DNA of 64,000 bases from positions 777,032 to 841,031 of the forward strand of contig MU004182.1 in assembly GCA_010093605.1 (NCBI GenBank), given 5' to 3'. The stretch is from Lophium mytilinum. Taxonomy: Eukaryota; Ascomycota; Dothideomycetes; Mytilinidiales; Mytilinidiaceae. The translations under genes were made by a program, and so were the position numbers. Of the stretch, positions 12,101 through 21,111 are shown one piece after another. The stretch's first letter is position 1. Each line of letters opens with the position of its first letter. The notes beneath the pieces are model-generated. The model did not search any database. It was not told where the DNA came from and saw nothing but the letters and a program-made list of their open reading frames with translations.

Positions 12101-12499
12101 GCAGAGTACGACCAACTCCCACGCCCCTTATCAGCATCACCAGACTCCGTCCCTGATCTCCTGAACGTTCCCCTGCATGCAATTTCAAAGCTGAGCCCAG
12201 CCCTCTTGAGCTTCAGCTTCGACCCTACTACTCTCAAGCTCGACGCGCATGACCACCCCTTCCAATCGCCACCCAACGCGCGCCAGGCTGTCGACATCAC
12301 CGACGCGCTCCGCAGCATGGCCTCCAATCCAACTTCGCCATGCTACCTCACGCGCCTCGCGAATCTCGACGCCGTGGAGAAGGAGATCCAGGAGCGCAAG
12401 GGCGAGGGCCTGATCAGCGAGGACGAGTTTATGACCATGGTGATGCAGGACGGCAAACTACGGTTCCTAGAAGCGTGGATGGACTGGGTGAATTTCTGA
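9152..12499 (+). CDS. Membrane-anchored ZZ zinc-finger and EF-hand protein (1,115 aa)
   Basis: A single-exon gene for a large multidomain protein. A hydrophobic segment at residues 17-36 (VLTVTGLLAAATVFYLYSTL) after a short N-terminus suggests a signal anchor. A ZZ-type zinc finger follows at about 234-285 (CDQCDAKPIRG...RCANCADFDLCSDCE...H), used in other proteins to bind peptide N-termini. Two EF-hands lie at about 383-397 (DSNNDGKIGYDE) and 419-431 (DIDGDGYISRKD), both with complete acidic loop ligands, so calcium binding is likely. The middle is acidic and low complexity. Near residues 868-910 a motif of the form YRD-x-T-x-PQFRPN is repeated twice, 28 residues apart. The C-terminal part is predicted globular but unrecognised. 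Such ZZ/EF-hand proteins are conserved in filamentous fungi, but I know of no settled function. Confidence 0.9.
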   Translation: MANYTSSLSRHRPVVLTVTGLLAAATVFYLYSTLQTPPAGGLHRSNAVRRPPRRQLQRRTTRPDYTNAQELDRIIPDAVSHIGSIQFLGSMVALNDMLPSEAELRRIAGPERNSDDVAVAIESFYETFIIRLLHRIFPGRALLPEERPNFVAAMQSMNLETRTIVHAFRQHDIAREMADRAQEVNDNESIAGTEVSWHTSHESGEEQISGDGQTLRKTLYHIAEERARQEGVKHRGVSCDQCDAKPIRGIRWRCANCADFDLCSDCEATNNHSKTHIFYKIRIPAPYLGLPKQAPVYPGRPNMMSPSIDSGIKRRLITETNIEAEEIEALWDQFTCLADTEWRDDPSSVGWAIDRRSFNQAFIPRYSTFISAPNLIYDRVFAYYDSNNDGKIGYDEFVRGLDGMHSSKPEIKLRIVFNGYDIDGDGYISRKDVLRLFRAYYAIEKEGTRNYIAESTDELSVAGALDVIHSGQPLASQFTQSTQSSATSAHNQRLHEKVPDQFGDLRSPSHGAVLDDTDDTAPREDVLGIATSSPQPRDTENRHLSDSPEEPRPDPIAERWRRRRFYIDEEEGLNEPDGHSGSEELSDVDEPIEASSNGHPESNGTNLPRGSRSSSRVRFQEDLDVETRSNASTSSRPFGERWGGYEIPEPEKDLGKELLYQITQQAFNEMLNPLFLDKEDLAMAAYDTKQERRQHRSELDGITATFETETQMSVNEIIWMHTSYGYSIRMVELIVATGCPRFLQELKDGKHTHDSAEAEIRKIVSSVEIQMVDSSQSSEYKYRPTSQQLWNAKLWRIQFLYELSTTLLDMFAECGWIEKVESSRVLKEVENMNGGPKHTKLEVKNVSSAPTVQPASNISASVQQPYRDVTMPQFRPNSLESERAPQLQVLINNEQSYRDPTLPQFRPNNLADIDITTPIRPGSPLPSSTESPLTPLSQQSQYTTPDDDDGSSYTDGNTEFIYQMDKGPIFFYPHSFIISDSNKAEYDQLPRPLSASPDSVPDLLNVPLHAISKLSPALLSFSFDPTTLKLDAHDHPFQSPPNARQAVDITDALRSMASNPTSPCYLTRLANLDAVEKEIQERKGEGLISEDEFMTMVMQDGKLRFLEAWMDWVNF

Positions 12500-13075
12500 G
12501 CACCTGCCCGATTCACTCCCCAGTCTAGTCTGGTCAACAAAATATCTGAAGTGGTCTGAAGCTGACGTTGTGATGTTTCGAGTAGGCACACTTCCCGGCG
12601 GATTTTGTTCGTGGGTTAGTGGCCGAGTCTCAGCCTGAGGATATGTCGACTGGGGAGACAACGATTCCGTCGTCTGAGGTTGATGCGTTGGTTGCGGAGC
12701 GTACTGTTGTGCTGAATGTTTCATACCGATCTCGTTCCCGTTCTGGCTGAGAGAGTGGCTGTTGCACTGCCTGATTAGTAGGGTATGGTGGCGTTGAACT
12801 AGTCTTTCAACTATCAGGGCCGAGGGGTGCTAAATGCTAGGTACGGATGGAAGGGGTTTTATTGTAGGATAGGATGACATTATGCATGGACTACGAGTTT
12901 AGGATTAGCATTGGATTGGGTAGGTTGCATAGCTAGCGGAGGGTTGGATTGATCAGGATACGCTGAGGGTTTATATAACAGCACAAAACATATCATATTT
13001 CACATGCATCAAAGCAATAAGTTCTCAATCTTGAAATCTTTATTTGGAAGTTTGCGTTATATCCAACCTGCTCCT
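12500..13075. other. Intergenic between convergent genes
   Basis: About 580 bp between two convergent stops. It presumably carries both 3' UTRs. The rightmost part is AT-rich. No gene or repeat was seen. Confidence 0.6.
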
Positions 13076-14467
13076 TCACATCTCATCCCCTTCAGCTTCT
13101 GTTTCCGCCCCTAAACTCCCCACCCACCGCCTCACCCCCTCTCGTAGCTTCTCCTCCACGCCCTTCTCATGCCAAAAATGCCCTGCGCCTAAAACCTCCT
13201 GGTACTCGAACCGCGACTCCGGCTCCGCCGCTAGCTTCGCCGCCCACTGCCTATACTTCCGCACCGCCACGAACCCGTCACTATCGCCAAACAGCGCTAG
13301 AGTAGGCCGCTCCACGATAGTCTCACCCTGGTGGTCCTTATGCTTATTCCAGAACTTATGCCCTATACCCGGAATCATGAAAGTCGAGAGCGGCGGGGGA
13401 ACCGGGGAGATGAGAAGGTACGCCGTGCTCACTGCCGGCCGGGGGTCTTCCCTTTCCCCGTCTATTTTAGCATCGGGAGAGACGGAGGCGGAAGGGGACG
13501 CAGCAACCCGCGACTCAATCACAGCCAACCCATTCCCGCCCCCGCCCCCCTCCCGCTCCGGCTGCGACGCGCCCCTCTTCCGCCGCAGCGACAGCGAGCG
13601 GATGCCGTGCGGCAGCTCCAGACTCCGCGCGTGCTCGGCCGATCGGCGCACCTCGCGGCTCGAGCGGCGGAGGTCGGGGGAGGTTTCCTCGCCGCCCATT
13701 TTCAGCGGGTGCAGCTCGTGGCTGCTGTGCTTTTTGCTGTGGTGGCGGGCGGCGGCAGCGGACTCTCGGTTGCGCTGGGCGGCGAGGGTGTGGGCGCGGA
13801 GGAGGATCTCGGCAGCGGCGGAGCCGAGGGTGGAGAGGGAGAAGAGGGAGAGGATGTGCGAGGTGGGCGGGAGGTGTTTGGTTATCAGGGAGCCGTAGGA
13901 GTAGCCGGCGAGGAGGAGGAGGGAGGGGTTTGGTGCTTTTAGGGTTGGGTGTGGTGGGGTGGGTGAGGTTGATGTTCGAGATCTAGGTGTGGAGGGCGTG
14001 GTGGGTGTGGATATAGGAGGGGAGGGCTGGGGTTGAAGGAGGTCGAGGTAGTGGATTAGAAAGCCGGCGAAGGAGATGTAGTCGTCGAGTTCGGGTTTCC
14101 CGGTCCAGCTTGTGCGGCCTTTTGAATGATGGGCTCCTCTGTATATACGTTAGGATTTCTTGCGATTGTCTATATCCTGAGGGGAGAGCTACCTGAAGTT
14201 AAACGTCCCCACCACGAACCCCTCCTTCAACAGCTCGTCAGCCACCATGCCGACAACATGGTCGTCAAAGTTGCCACCTAGAGGAGCATACGGATGCCCT
14301 ATCACCGCTCCTTTCTTTATCCATCTATGCGAACTCACGGTGGGCGCGCCGGGGAGCGTTGCAGGGTGGTATATTCGGCAATCGAGCGGCGTGTCGTCGT
14401 GGATCGAGGGAATTGTGAAGGTGAAGGCTGGCTCGGGGGCGGCCATCTTTGGGTCTGCGAGACCCAA
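13076..14467 (-). CDS. Alpha/beta hydrolase fold protein
   Basis: Two exons, 14193-14467 and 13076-14138, with a 54-bp intron (14139-14192) give 445 residues. The N-terminal PLDCRIYHPA...GAVIGHPYAPLGGNFDDHVV resembles the oxyanion-hole region of alpha/beta hydrolases. GYSYGS at about 170-175 is the nucleophile elbow with Ser172. GAGHFWHEKGVEEKL near the C-terminus supplies the catalytic His, and LALFGDSDGF the Asp strand. Between the strands there are insertions rich in Pro/Ser/Thr (about 130-160) and basic or charged residues (about 225-300), which make it longer than typical family members. The second exon is very GC-rich, so long antisense ORFs arise by composition. No signal peptide is evident and the substrate is unknown. 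An alternative start is 14446. Confidence 0.87.
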
Positions 14468-14971
14468 GGGGATATTGTCATATCATGGTCGAGGTTTTAG
14501 GGCGTGGGCAATGCTTCGCAAGGTTTTCCTAAGTGGTTAAAGTACCATGGTCAGAGGTGCAGTGGGGAACCAACTTCAGATCGCCGCGGTCTTGGCGTTT
14601 TGAGAAATAGGGCGTGTTTACGCGTGAAACTCGGGCATAACAACCATACAGCTCGATTTTTAGGGTTGCGATACTCTTGTGTGCTTGTATACCAGTCACA
14701 AACGCATCAGGCAATATTATGGGAGCTTAGTTTTAGAAACTATGGCTGTTTGATGGCTTTATCATCGGAGTAAGAGGCAACAGTAGTAGAAACACAATTT
14801 CAAGACTACGATCCAAAGCCCACGAACGTGTACAGAAGGGCGGGGTATAAGTTTAAAGAGCCAAAATGGGTACAAGAAAGGAGCTCCGATAGCCAAAGAG
14901 AGGACTACGCGTCCAGTACTCCAATGAGTCCATTATGATGCCTCAAGTACTGCCTGCAGTAAGACTAATTC
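14468..14971. other. Intergenic, no supported gene
   Basis: About 500 bp between the start of the alpha/beta hydrolase gene and the stop of the Atg28-like gene. Short ORFs on both strands have no recognisable features. Confidence 0.55.
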
Positions 14972-16438
14972 TTAATCAGTATCTGTGTCGTGGTGTGAAA
15001 TCAAAAGTTCCGGATCAGGGTCGTCATCGCTCGCGTCGAAGTATTTCTGAGGTCTAAACGTGGAAGCCCGCGCAGCTGGCTCGGCCGATTGCTCTTCTCT
15101 ATGCTCTCCGAGGTCTACGAGTTCTTGTCCCGAGGTGTCCGAGTCTGTATCTGTTTGAAGGGTCGGCGGCGAGGCTTGGGACAGAACCTTTTCTAAAATT
15201 GTCCGACCTTGCTGGAAGGCTTCGAGTTCGGCTCCAATACAGCAAATCAACAGCTTCCAGTTCTTTTCTTCGGCAAGCTTCAGCTTGGTTTCAATGTAGA
15301 GTACGGTGGCGTCCATCTGTGCAATGAGAGCTTTTGAGCTCGAATTAGCAGTTTCAGGTGAGTCTCTGCTGCCCGTACGACCCCTTCCCATGCCCTGCAT
15401 CTCTTCCTGGAGGTGAGTCTCGAAGTCGGTTATGCGCTTGTACACATCTTGCCACAGGATCGCGCCTTCCTCTAATGCTTCCCTATCCATATCCACCTCT
15501 TGCCAATTCTCCTCCAGTCGCGTACGCTCTTCTTCCCAATGATCCCTCGCCATAGCCAAAGTACGGCGCTTCGGCGGAAGCGAGTAGAATGCAGAAGCCC
15601 TGGAGGAGTGGTTGGCGTCGGAGGGAGGTCGGGCAAGAAACTTGGCGACATCGGCTTCCAACAGGGACAAAGACGTCTTGTACGAAGAGAGCTTTGCTTC
15701 GACAGAGTTCTCTGTCTCAGACAGCTCAGCTAGTATCTTTCGATGCCGAGCTTTCATCGCCCACAGCTTCTCTTCCGTCTGTTTGATCTCAGATTCGAGA
15801 GTCTTGGCTTCGGCCTGGAGATTCTGCGCCCTTGACCCAGCTTGATCATTCTCAATAGCCTTGATCCGCTTTTCGATGCCTCTTTGCTTGCTCTCCCACC
15901 GACCTAGCCGCTCCAACACAGCTTTGTTCTTCGCCATATCAGCATCAAGGAGATATGCCTCCTCTTCCTTGACTGCAGCCATTTGTTGAACCCTTTTATA
16001 GATGCCGCGCCTAGCCATAGTGAGGCTCACTTTCCGACGAGCTGGACGCCGGTCCGGGCTGGTTATATCTCGTCGCATACTGCTGACTGTGGGAGTGCTG
16101 CTGCCATTTGATACTTGGTCATCTGGGGGGCCGCCGCCCAATCCAGCTGCCATGAGACCCTCTGCCTGGGAATCTAGAAGGTGTTGAAGCTGTTCTTCGA
16201 TATATCTTGCTTTCCGTTGGACAGCGAGAAAGTCATCAGGAACTCTATCCTTGGGCGCAGGAGGCGAGGCGGATACATATATACTGGAAGCTATGGGCGG
16301 CGGAGGGAAGGCTGGTGGAGCATTTGGCGAGCGCGGAGGAGAATAGAAAGGAAGCTCGTGCGATGCTTCCGAAGGGCTGCGAAGTCTAGGAGAGCCTCTA
16401 GGAGAGAGAGGGCCGAGCAGTGAGTTGATTAGCGACAT
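14972..16438 (-). CDS. atg28: Coiled-coil protein, autophagy-related Atg28-like
   Basis: A single exon of 488 residues starting MSLINSLLGPLSPRG, a start I prefer to the longer frame opening at 16531 because the extra 31 residues look like 5' UTR. The N-terminus is Pro/Ser-rich and low complexity. The central part (about 170-300) is strongly heptad-like with many Lys, Glu and Leu residues (ERLGRWESKQRGIEKRIKAI, LQAEAKTLESEIKQ), so a long coiled coil is predicted. The tail is acidic with Asp/Ser runs. This layout and the N-terminus resemble the Atg28 family, which acts in pexophagy and autophagy in yeasts and is annotated in ascomycetes. The assignment rests on memory of the family and is moderate. 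A CACGTGAC box lies 90 bp upstream of the start. Confidence 0.68.
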   Translation of the reverse strand: MSLINSLLGPLSPRGSPRLRSPSEASHELPFYSPPRSPNAPPAFPPPPIASSIYVSASPPAPKDRVPDDFLAVQRKARYIEEQLQHLLDSQAEGLMAAGLGGGPPDDQVSNGSSTPTVSSMRRDITSPDRRPARRKVSLTMARRGIYKRVQQMAAVKEEEAYLLDADMAKNKAVLERLGRWESKQRGIEKRIKAIENDQAGSRAQNLQAEAKTLESEIKQTEEKLWAMKARHRKILAELSETENSVEAKLSSYKTSLSLLEADVAKFLARPPSDANHSSRASAFYSLPPKRRTLAMARDHWEEERTRLEENWQEVDMDREALEEGAILWQDVYKRITDFETHLQEEMQGMGRGRTGSRDSPETANSSSKALIAQMDATVLYIETKLKLAEEKNWKLLICCIGAELEAFQQGRTILEKVLSQASPPTLQTDTDSDTSGQELVDLGEHREEQSAEPAARASTFRPQKYFDASDDDPDPELLISHHDTDTD

Positions 16439-17862
16439 GGTTGTATATTTGCATAGCTGTGTAGAATAGATGGAGAGCTCCAGCATGTGAATAAAGTTGG
16501 AAGTGCTGACTAAGTTGGTCGCTTGGCCCACGTGACCCCTTAATCAACCTCGAGAACAGTGCAGCTGCTCAACAACATCACCAGCGCAACGCACGAGACC
16601 AGCTCACGATCGCAACACCACAGATCCTCCGCTGCGCCTGCCAACGCCATACATTTTCGCCAAGAGCCGTGGAACACGTGCTGACGGACTGAGCATTTGC
16701 ACTGCACCTGGCGCAGCCCCTGCGCGCACCCCAGTCCTGGAACGGAGTACTACGCGCGATTCTTACGGCGGGCAGAATTGTGCACGCAGACCGAGCGCCC
16801 CGGAATGGCCTGATATATGCATTCAGGCTCCCCCGTGCCAATGATCCAAAAACCCCCTCCGCCTATTGAAGAACCCTGAACCTTAGGGGCCATCAAGCCC
16901 TCACGGGGCTCAGCGTTCAAGGTGCTGTCTGAACTGCCAAGTGTAAGAGGATCCATCCCTGGAGACGTCTTGTACGCTCGGCGCCGGCACTGCCATTTGA
17001 CCGTTGCCAATGTCTCTTCGCAGATGTCTGCTGCTGGGTGTAGCCAGCTGTCAGATAGATCAGGGTAAGCGCCCGAGGCTCCGCACATGAGGCCAAGAGT
17101 GTCTGCAAAGTTTCACACCACTCCTGCCCATAACGCGGCGAGATGCCTATCGTAGTAATGTAGTCAGTGTATTCAATTCTCGTCTACCTCTTCTTGCAAT
17201 TTCATCAAGCTTGCGTGAGCGTATAGAATTATCTTCATTCGTCCGCGCCTCCTCAAGTCTCGCAAGCAGTCAGGCTCGCTTGCATTGTTAGTTCATGCTC
17301 ATGGCGATCGCAATTATATGGCTTCGAGGACGCTTAATTTGGCAGTTCTCGGGGGCAACACAACATCCAGAACATGAGACAAGCACCCTTCTAGTGCTGT
17401 CATAAAAGCTTACGCACGCTCACGGCGCGGTCTGCGCATTTTCAAAGGAGAACTTAAGGAGTTTCTAGGCAATTGACTTGGCGAAGAAGCCTCAGCACTT
17501 GGCGGATAATAAAAGCCCGCGCCTGGTGTATCCGGTGGCTCCCAAGTCGTCTCACGGGTATGACTTGGCTTCCTCACTTCTTGGCTGCTACGTGTTGAGT
17601 ACAACAGTCCGTAGTCTTTTTGGCCGCAGCAAGGCCCTCTCCTCAGATTACATCAGCTTGAACGAACACACTCTTTACCGTCTTCGTGCTCTTATTGTCC
17701 TTCAAAGGTGTGCGTTGACCGCCACAGTATTGCACTATACACTCCTCGCCCACAAACGTTTTTTCAATTTAGCTTGCTCTCATCCTACGTATCGCCTTTT
17801 GATATATTGGCACATTCGTTGGCCTGAGTCTCGTTTATTTCTCCAAGACACCTTTCGTCACC
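16439..17862. other. Shared divergent intergenic region (Atg28-like / carbonic anhydrase)
   Basis: About 1.4 kb between two divergent starts. CACGTGAC occurs at 16529-16536. A leftward ORF at 16750-17088 (112 residues) and a rightward ORF at 17478-17876 have no recognised domain and are probably chance. The second overlaps the carbonic anhydrase start region and is likely 5' UTR. Confidence 0.5.
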
Positions 17863-19065
17863 ATGTTGTACTATAAATTTGGCGGTGCTCTCTTCTTTGT
17901 TGCGTCCGCGTATGGCAGCTGTCTGCACGCGACCTCTCATCTTCATCGTCGTGTTGAAGATGGGAAAGTGAAGGTCAGCACGTTCGGATACACGGATATG
18001 CAAGGGCCCCTGAACTGGGCAGGATTAGCAGAGGAGAACGAAGCGTGTGCTACTAGCAAGATCCAGTCTCCAATCAACATTGGTACGTATTGTTTTTCTA
18101 TAGATCACTCTCTTTGCGCAAAGTACTGAAAAGTCGTGTCGTTATCATCATCTATCACGAATCAGATTCGTCAAATGCTATCCGCGGCCAGCCTCATCCT
18201 TTCATACATTGCTTTGGCTGACCATGCGCACAGACGACACCATTGATGTGGCCGCCGAAGCCCCAAAGATCACCATTGCTCATGTGGAGTCGGCCGAGTT
18301 CGAGAACTTGGGCACGACTATTGAGACCATCGTTAACGGGACCACAACTTTCAATGGGACCGACTTTTCTCTTAAGCAATTCCACTTCCATACTCCCTCT
18401 GAACACCGCATCAACGAAGAGTACTTTCCGTTGGAGATGCACATGGTTCATGAAGCTGCAGGTTCGTTGTACAACTCTTACTAGACCTAAGAACCTACTA
18501 ACATCGGTCCCCTCTAGATGGCTCAGGAAACATCGCTGTCTTGGCCGTGCTGTTCCAACTCTCTGCGGACGGTTCGACAACCGACCTTCTTACTAGCGTG
18601 ACCGAGAACCTCAAGGAGATCAAGACTCCTGGCACCATAACAGAGACTGGACCCCTAGATTTCACCGCATTGATTGAACACATCGAGACCACCCCCCTTC
18701 GCCAGTATACCGGCTCACTCACCACTCCCCCATGCGCTGAAGGACTCACATTCCTGGTCACCCAAGAACCACTTGCGCTCGACGTTGCAACCTTCAACGC
18801 CGTCAAGTCGGTCGTGAAGTTCAACTCTCGGTTCTCACAAGGCGCATTGGGCACTGAGAATCTTCTTGTGGTGGCCAGTGCGAACGAAAAGAGCATTGCG
18901 GCACGCAAACAAGCTGGGGGCGGCGAAGAGAAAGCTACAGAGCCTACCCCCACAGAAGAAGCCGCGGCGACCGCAACAGGTCCTACCACCATTCTCGTCA
19001 CAGAGGTAGCTATTGGTATGCTCACGGTCCCTACTAGCGTCCTTGCAGTGGCCGTGAACGCGTAA
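17863..19065 (+). CDS. Secreted alpha-class carbonic anhydrase
   Basis: Predicted zinc enzyme for reversible CO2 hydration outside the cell. Three exons, 17863-18082, 18234-18461 and 18518-19065, with introns of 151 and 56 bp give 331 residues. A signal peptide is visible at 1-24 ([20 protein letters not shown]). Family motifs follow in order: QSPINI, the two zinc histidines in [11 protein letters not shown], the third in EMHMVHEA, and the active-site threonine region [14 protein letters not shown]. The tail is Pro/Thr/Ala-rich and ends in a hydrophobic run after GPTT, which may be a GPI-attachment signal. The first intron is long for this genome, and a short extra exon inside it cannot be excluded. 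The catalytic residues appear intact. Confidence 0.92.
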
Positions 19066-19847
19066 GTCTAGAAAGAGAGGGAACGGATCTATCGAAAATG
19101 GCCTAGAGGTAGAGCTTTCTTGCGTGTAAGCGTATGTTTTGAGTATCATGTATCAAAAATTCTACATCCGTTTTGCTTTCGGTGTTCAGGAATCCATGCT
19201 GCCAATGAGACCTTTAGATTTCAGCACGTTCAAGATATCACCTCAGCAATCTCATTCTCACAGCCAGCAATCTTGGCTGCTGGCGTCATATAGCACTCAC
19301 CGCATGTCTGCTCTCCCGTACATGTCTTACTCGTTTTATTCACTCTCCATTTATTCATATAGATACTAATAGTTTGACTTTCAACGTCGATGCGCGTACG
19401 CCAAACCAAGCCTTCGCCAAGCATGTTCGGTCCTACCAAGCTTCAGTCGACATTTTCTAGCCTCGTGTCGCGCGATAAACTTCTTCCTTCACTTGCCAAG
19501 GGCCTAAGCTGCCGATCCACCACATCCTGCTCGCCTTAGCCCAATTCTACATACATCAGCAAGGCGCTAGTAGTATGCTTAGGACATATTGCCAAGCTTG
19601 AAGCTTCACTCGGGTCGCCGAACACGAAACCACGTCCACGTGGAGAGTAGGTTGTGAGTCAGGTTCATGTGTTGATATGCGGTGTTGCTACATACTTGCT
19701 GGAGTCAAGGGTGTCGTTATCGACCTACGTGGCTTTGCCGAATGTTAATGTTCAAGGACTACTTTTCAACTTACAAAACTTACTACCGCTACTTAGCACA
19801 GAGCGCAGATTCTCAACTTGGGCTGCCTAGCTGCGACTGTTTCTCAA
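19066..19847. other. Intergenic, no supported gene
   Basis: About 780 bp downstream of the carbonic anhydrase gene. It is AT-rich near 19300-19400 and presumably holds the 3' UTR. No gene was seen. Confidence 0.5.
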
Positions 19848-20114
19848 ATGTGCTTCATCGAAAAGAAGCGCTGGCGCTGCGGGTGCCGCACCGTTTCCAA
19901 GATACCTTGCGCAAAGCTACCATTTTCCACAAGCTGGGCAGAGAGTGCGAATAGTTGTCCATTGCTCATATCGCGAGACATAGAGATGCTAGGAAAGTGC
20001 GAAAGTCGGTGTAAGATCGATGATCTGGGAGGCAAGTGGTGGGTTGATGCGGCGTATCGTAGATATTCCGGAGAGGACTGGTGGGACTGGAAGGTCAGGA
20101 AGGATGCGAAGTAG
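19848..20114 (+). CDS. Hypothetical small cysteine-rich protein (88 aa)
   Basis: The ORF from the ATG at 19848 begins MCFIEKKRWRCGCRTVSKIPC and continues with a lone Cys, then KCESRC. The pattern MC-x6-W-x-CGC-x6-C ... C ... KC-x3-C recalls small uncharacterised fungal proteins with a Trp-x-Cys-Gly-Cys motif, which may bind a metal. There is no signal peptide. The C-terminus is rich in Trp and charged residues. The in-frame upstream ATG at 19818 is less likely. Since this is a short single-exon ORF in an intergenic stretch, it may also be chance. I cannot name a function. Confidence 0.4.
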   Translation: MCFIEKKRWRCGCRTVSKIPCAKLPFSTSWAESANSCPLLISRDIEMLGKCESRCKIDDLGGKWWVDAAYRRYSGEDWWDWKVRKDAK

Positions 20115-21111
20115 GAAGACTACATTATGGTTCATTTCTCAATGGCCTTGATCTATGGTCCGATCTACGCGCCACGACAATAGTATGCCAAGATCGAGTC
20201 GAAATCACACGGACTGGCTCCCGTTTATACATCTTAAAGGCGCTAATCTTGCCCTAAATCCATGTTCTGATTTAGGACGCCCATCAATACTTTCAACTCC
20301 AGGCTTTGATTCTGGCTCGCTTCCAATAACATGCCAAAGACGACTCTAAATCGCACGGACTGGCTCCACTTTATACATCTCAACGGTGCCAAATTTACCT
20401 CAAATCCATAAGCTGATTTAGGACGTCCTTCAAAACCCATAAATCGGGGTCTGATTCTCACCCTCTTCCAATAGTATGCCAAAATCGACCCCAAATCGCA
20501 CGGACTGGCTCCACTTCATACATATCAACACTGCCAACTTTACCTCGATCCCATGGCCTGATTTAGGACGCCGATTAGTAAAGTAGATGCCGTGATCTAA
20601 TTTACGATGCCATCTCGTTGCGTGAATCGGGTGTCCCTTCTATCAATCCCACTACCTCAAACCCAATTCAAGGCCTCAGACCAGATACAGCGTCACAGAA
20701 TACACATCCCGGCAACACGACAAAACCGGCAAAACAAACGCGCGTTGACGATCGGCGAAAAGGTCTTGAAGTAGTATCTCACTCATCCCCATATTCACAC
20801 GCCCCAATCTCTAAAAGACGCGCCATCCTACACAGCAGCAGCCTAGCAACCCGCGGATATCGTAGCCCATAGCAACTCATATCACAAAACGCCACCCCAC
20901 TCTTCCAGTAAAAGGAAAAACAGGCCGCCAACCATGCCTATGCCACCCACTTACTCGATCCCATCAACCCACATCACATCAATCATCTCCCATCCATGTT
21001 TTAACCGTACGCAAAGAAAAAGATCATGGGTGCAGAATGCCGTGACAAAAACAGACCAATAGACCAAGAAATCATGGCTACAGCCTCCCAGTTTCATTCC
21101 ACGAAAAACTC
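20115..21111. other. Intergenic with tandem repeat
   Basis: About 1 kb between the small Cys-rich ORF and the stop of the WD40 gene. Its left half is the 146-bp tandem repeat listed separately. No gene was recognised on either strand. Confidence 0.55.
20178..20590. repeat. Tandem repeat, about 146-bp unit, nearly three copies
   Basis: Three diverged copies begin with CAATAGTATGCCA or CAATAACATGCCA at 20178, 20324 and 20469, giving periods of 146 and 145 bp. Each contains CACGGACTGGCTCC (CACGGACTGGCTCC, CGCACGGACTGGCTCC in copies 2 and 3), then TATACATCT or CATACATAT, and GATTTAGGACG about 90 bases in. The third copy is truncated at about 20590. Copies differ mainly by single substitutions, several of them C/T or G/A. 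There is no coding potential, and the unit does not resemble a known RNA gene. Confidence 0.85.

Noticed and set aside
13044-13942. Long rightward ORFs (284 and 203 codons) opposite the alpha/beta hydrolase
   Set aside because: They are antisense to a GC-rich exon with a clear nucleophile elbow and catalytic His. Their translations are Arg/Ser/Pro-rich and have no domain.
16750-17088. Leftward 112-codon ORF with several cysteines between the Atg28-like and carbonic anhydrase genes
   Set aside because: No signal peptide, family or splice partner could be found. It remains a weak candidate for a small Cys-rich protein.
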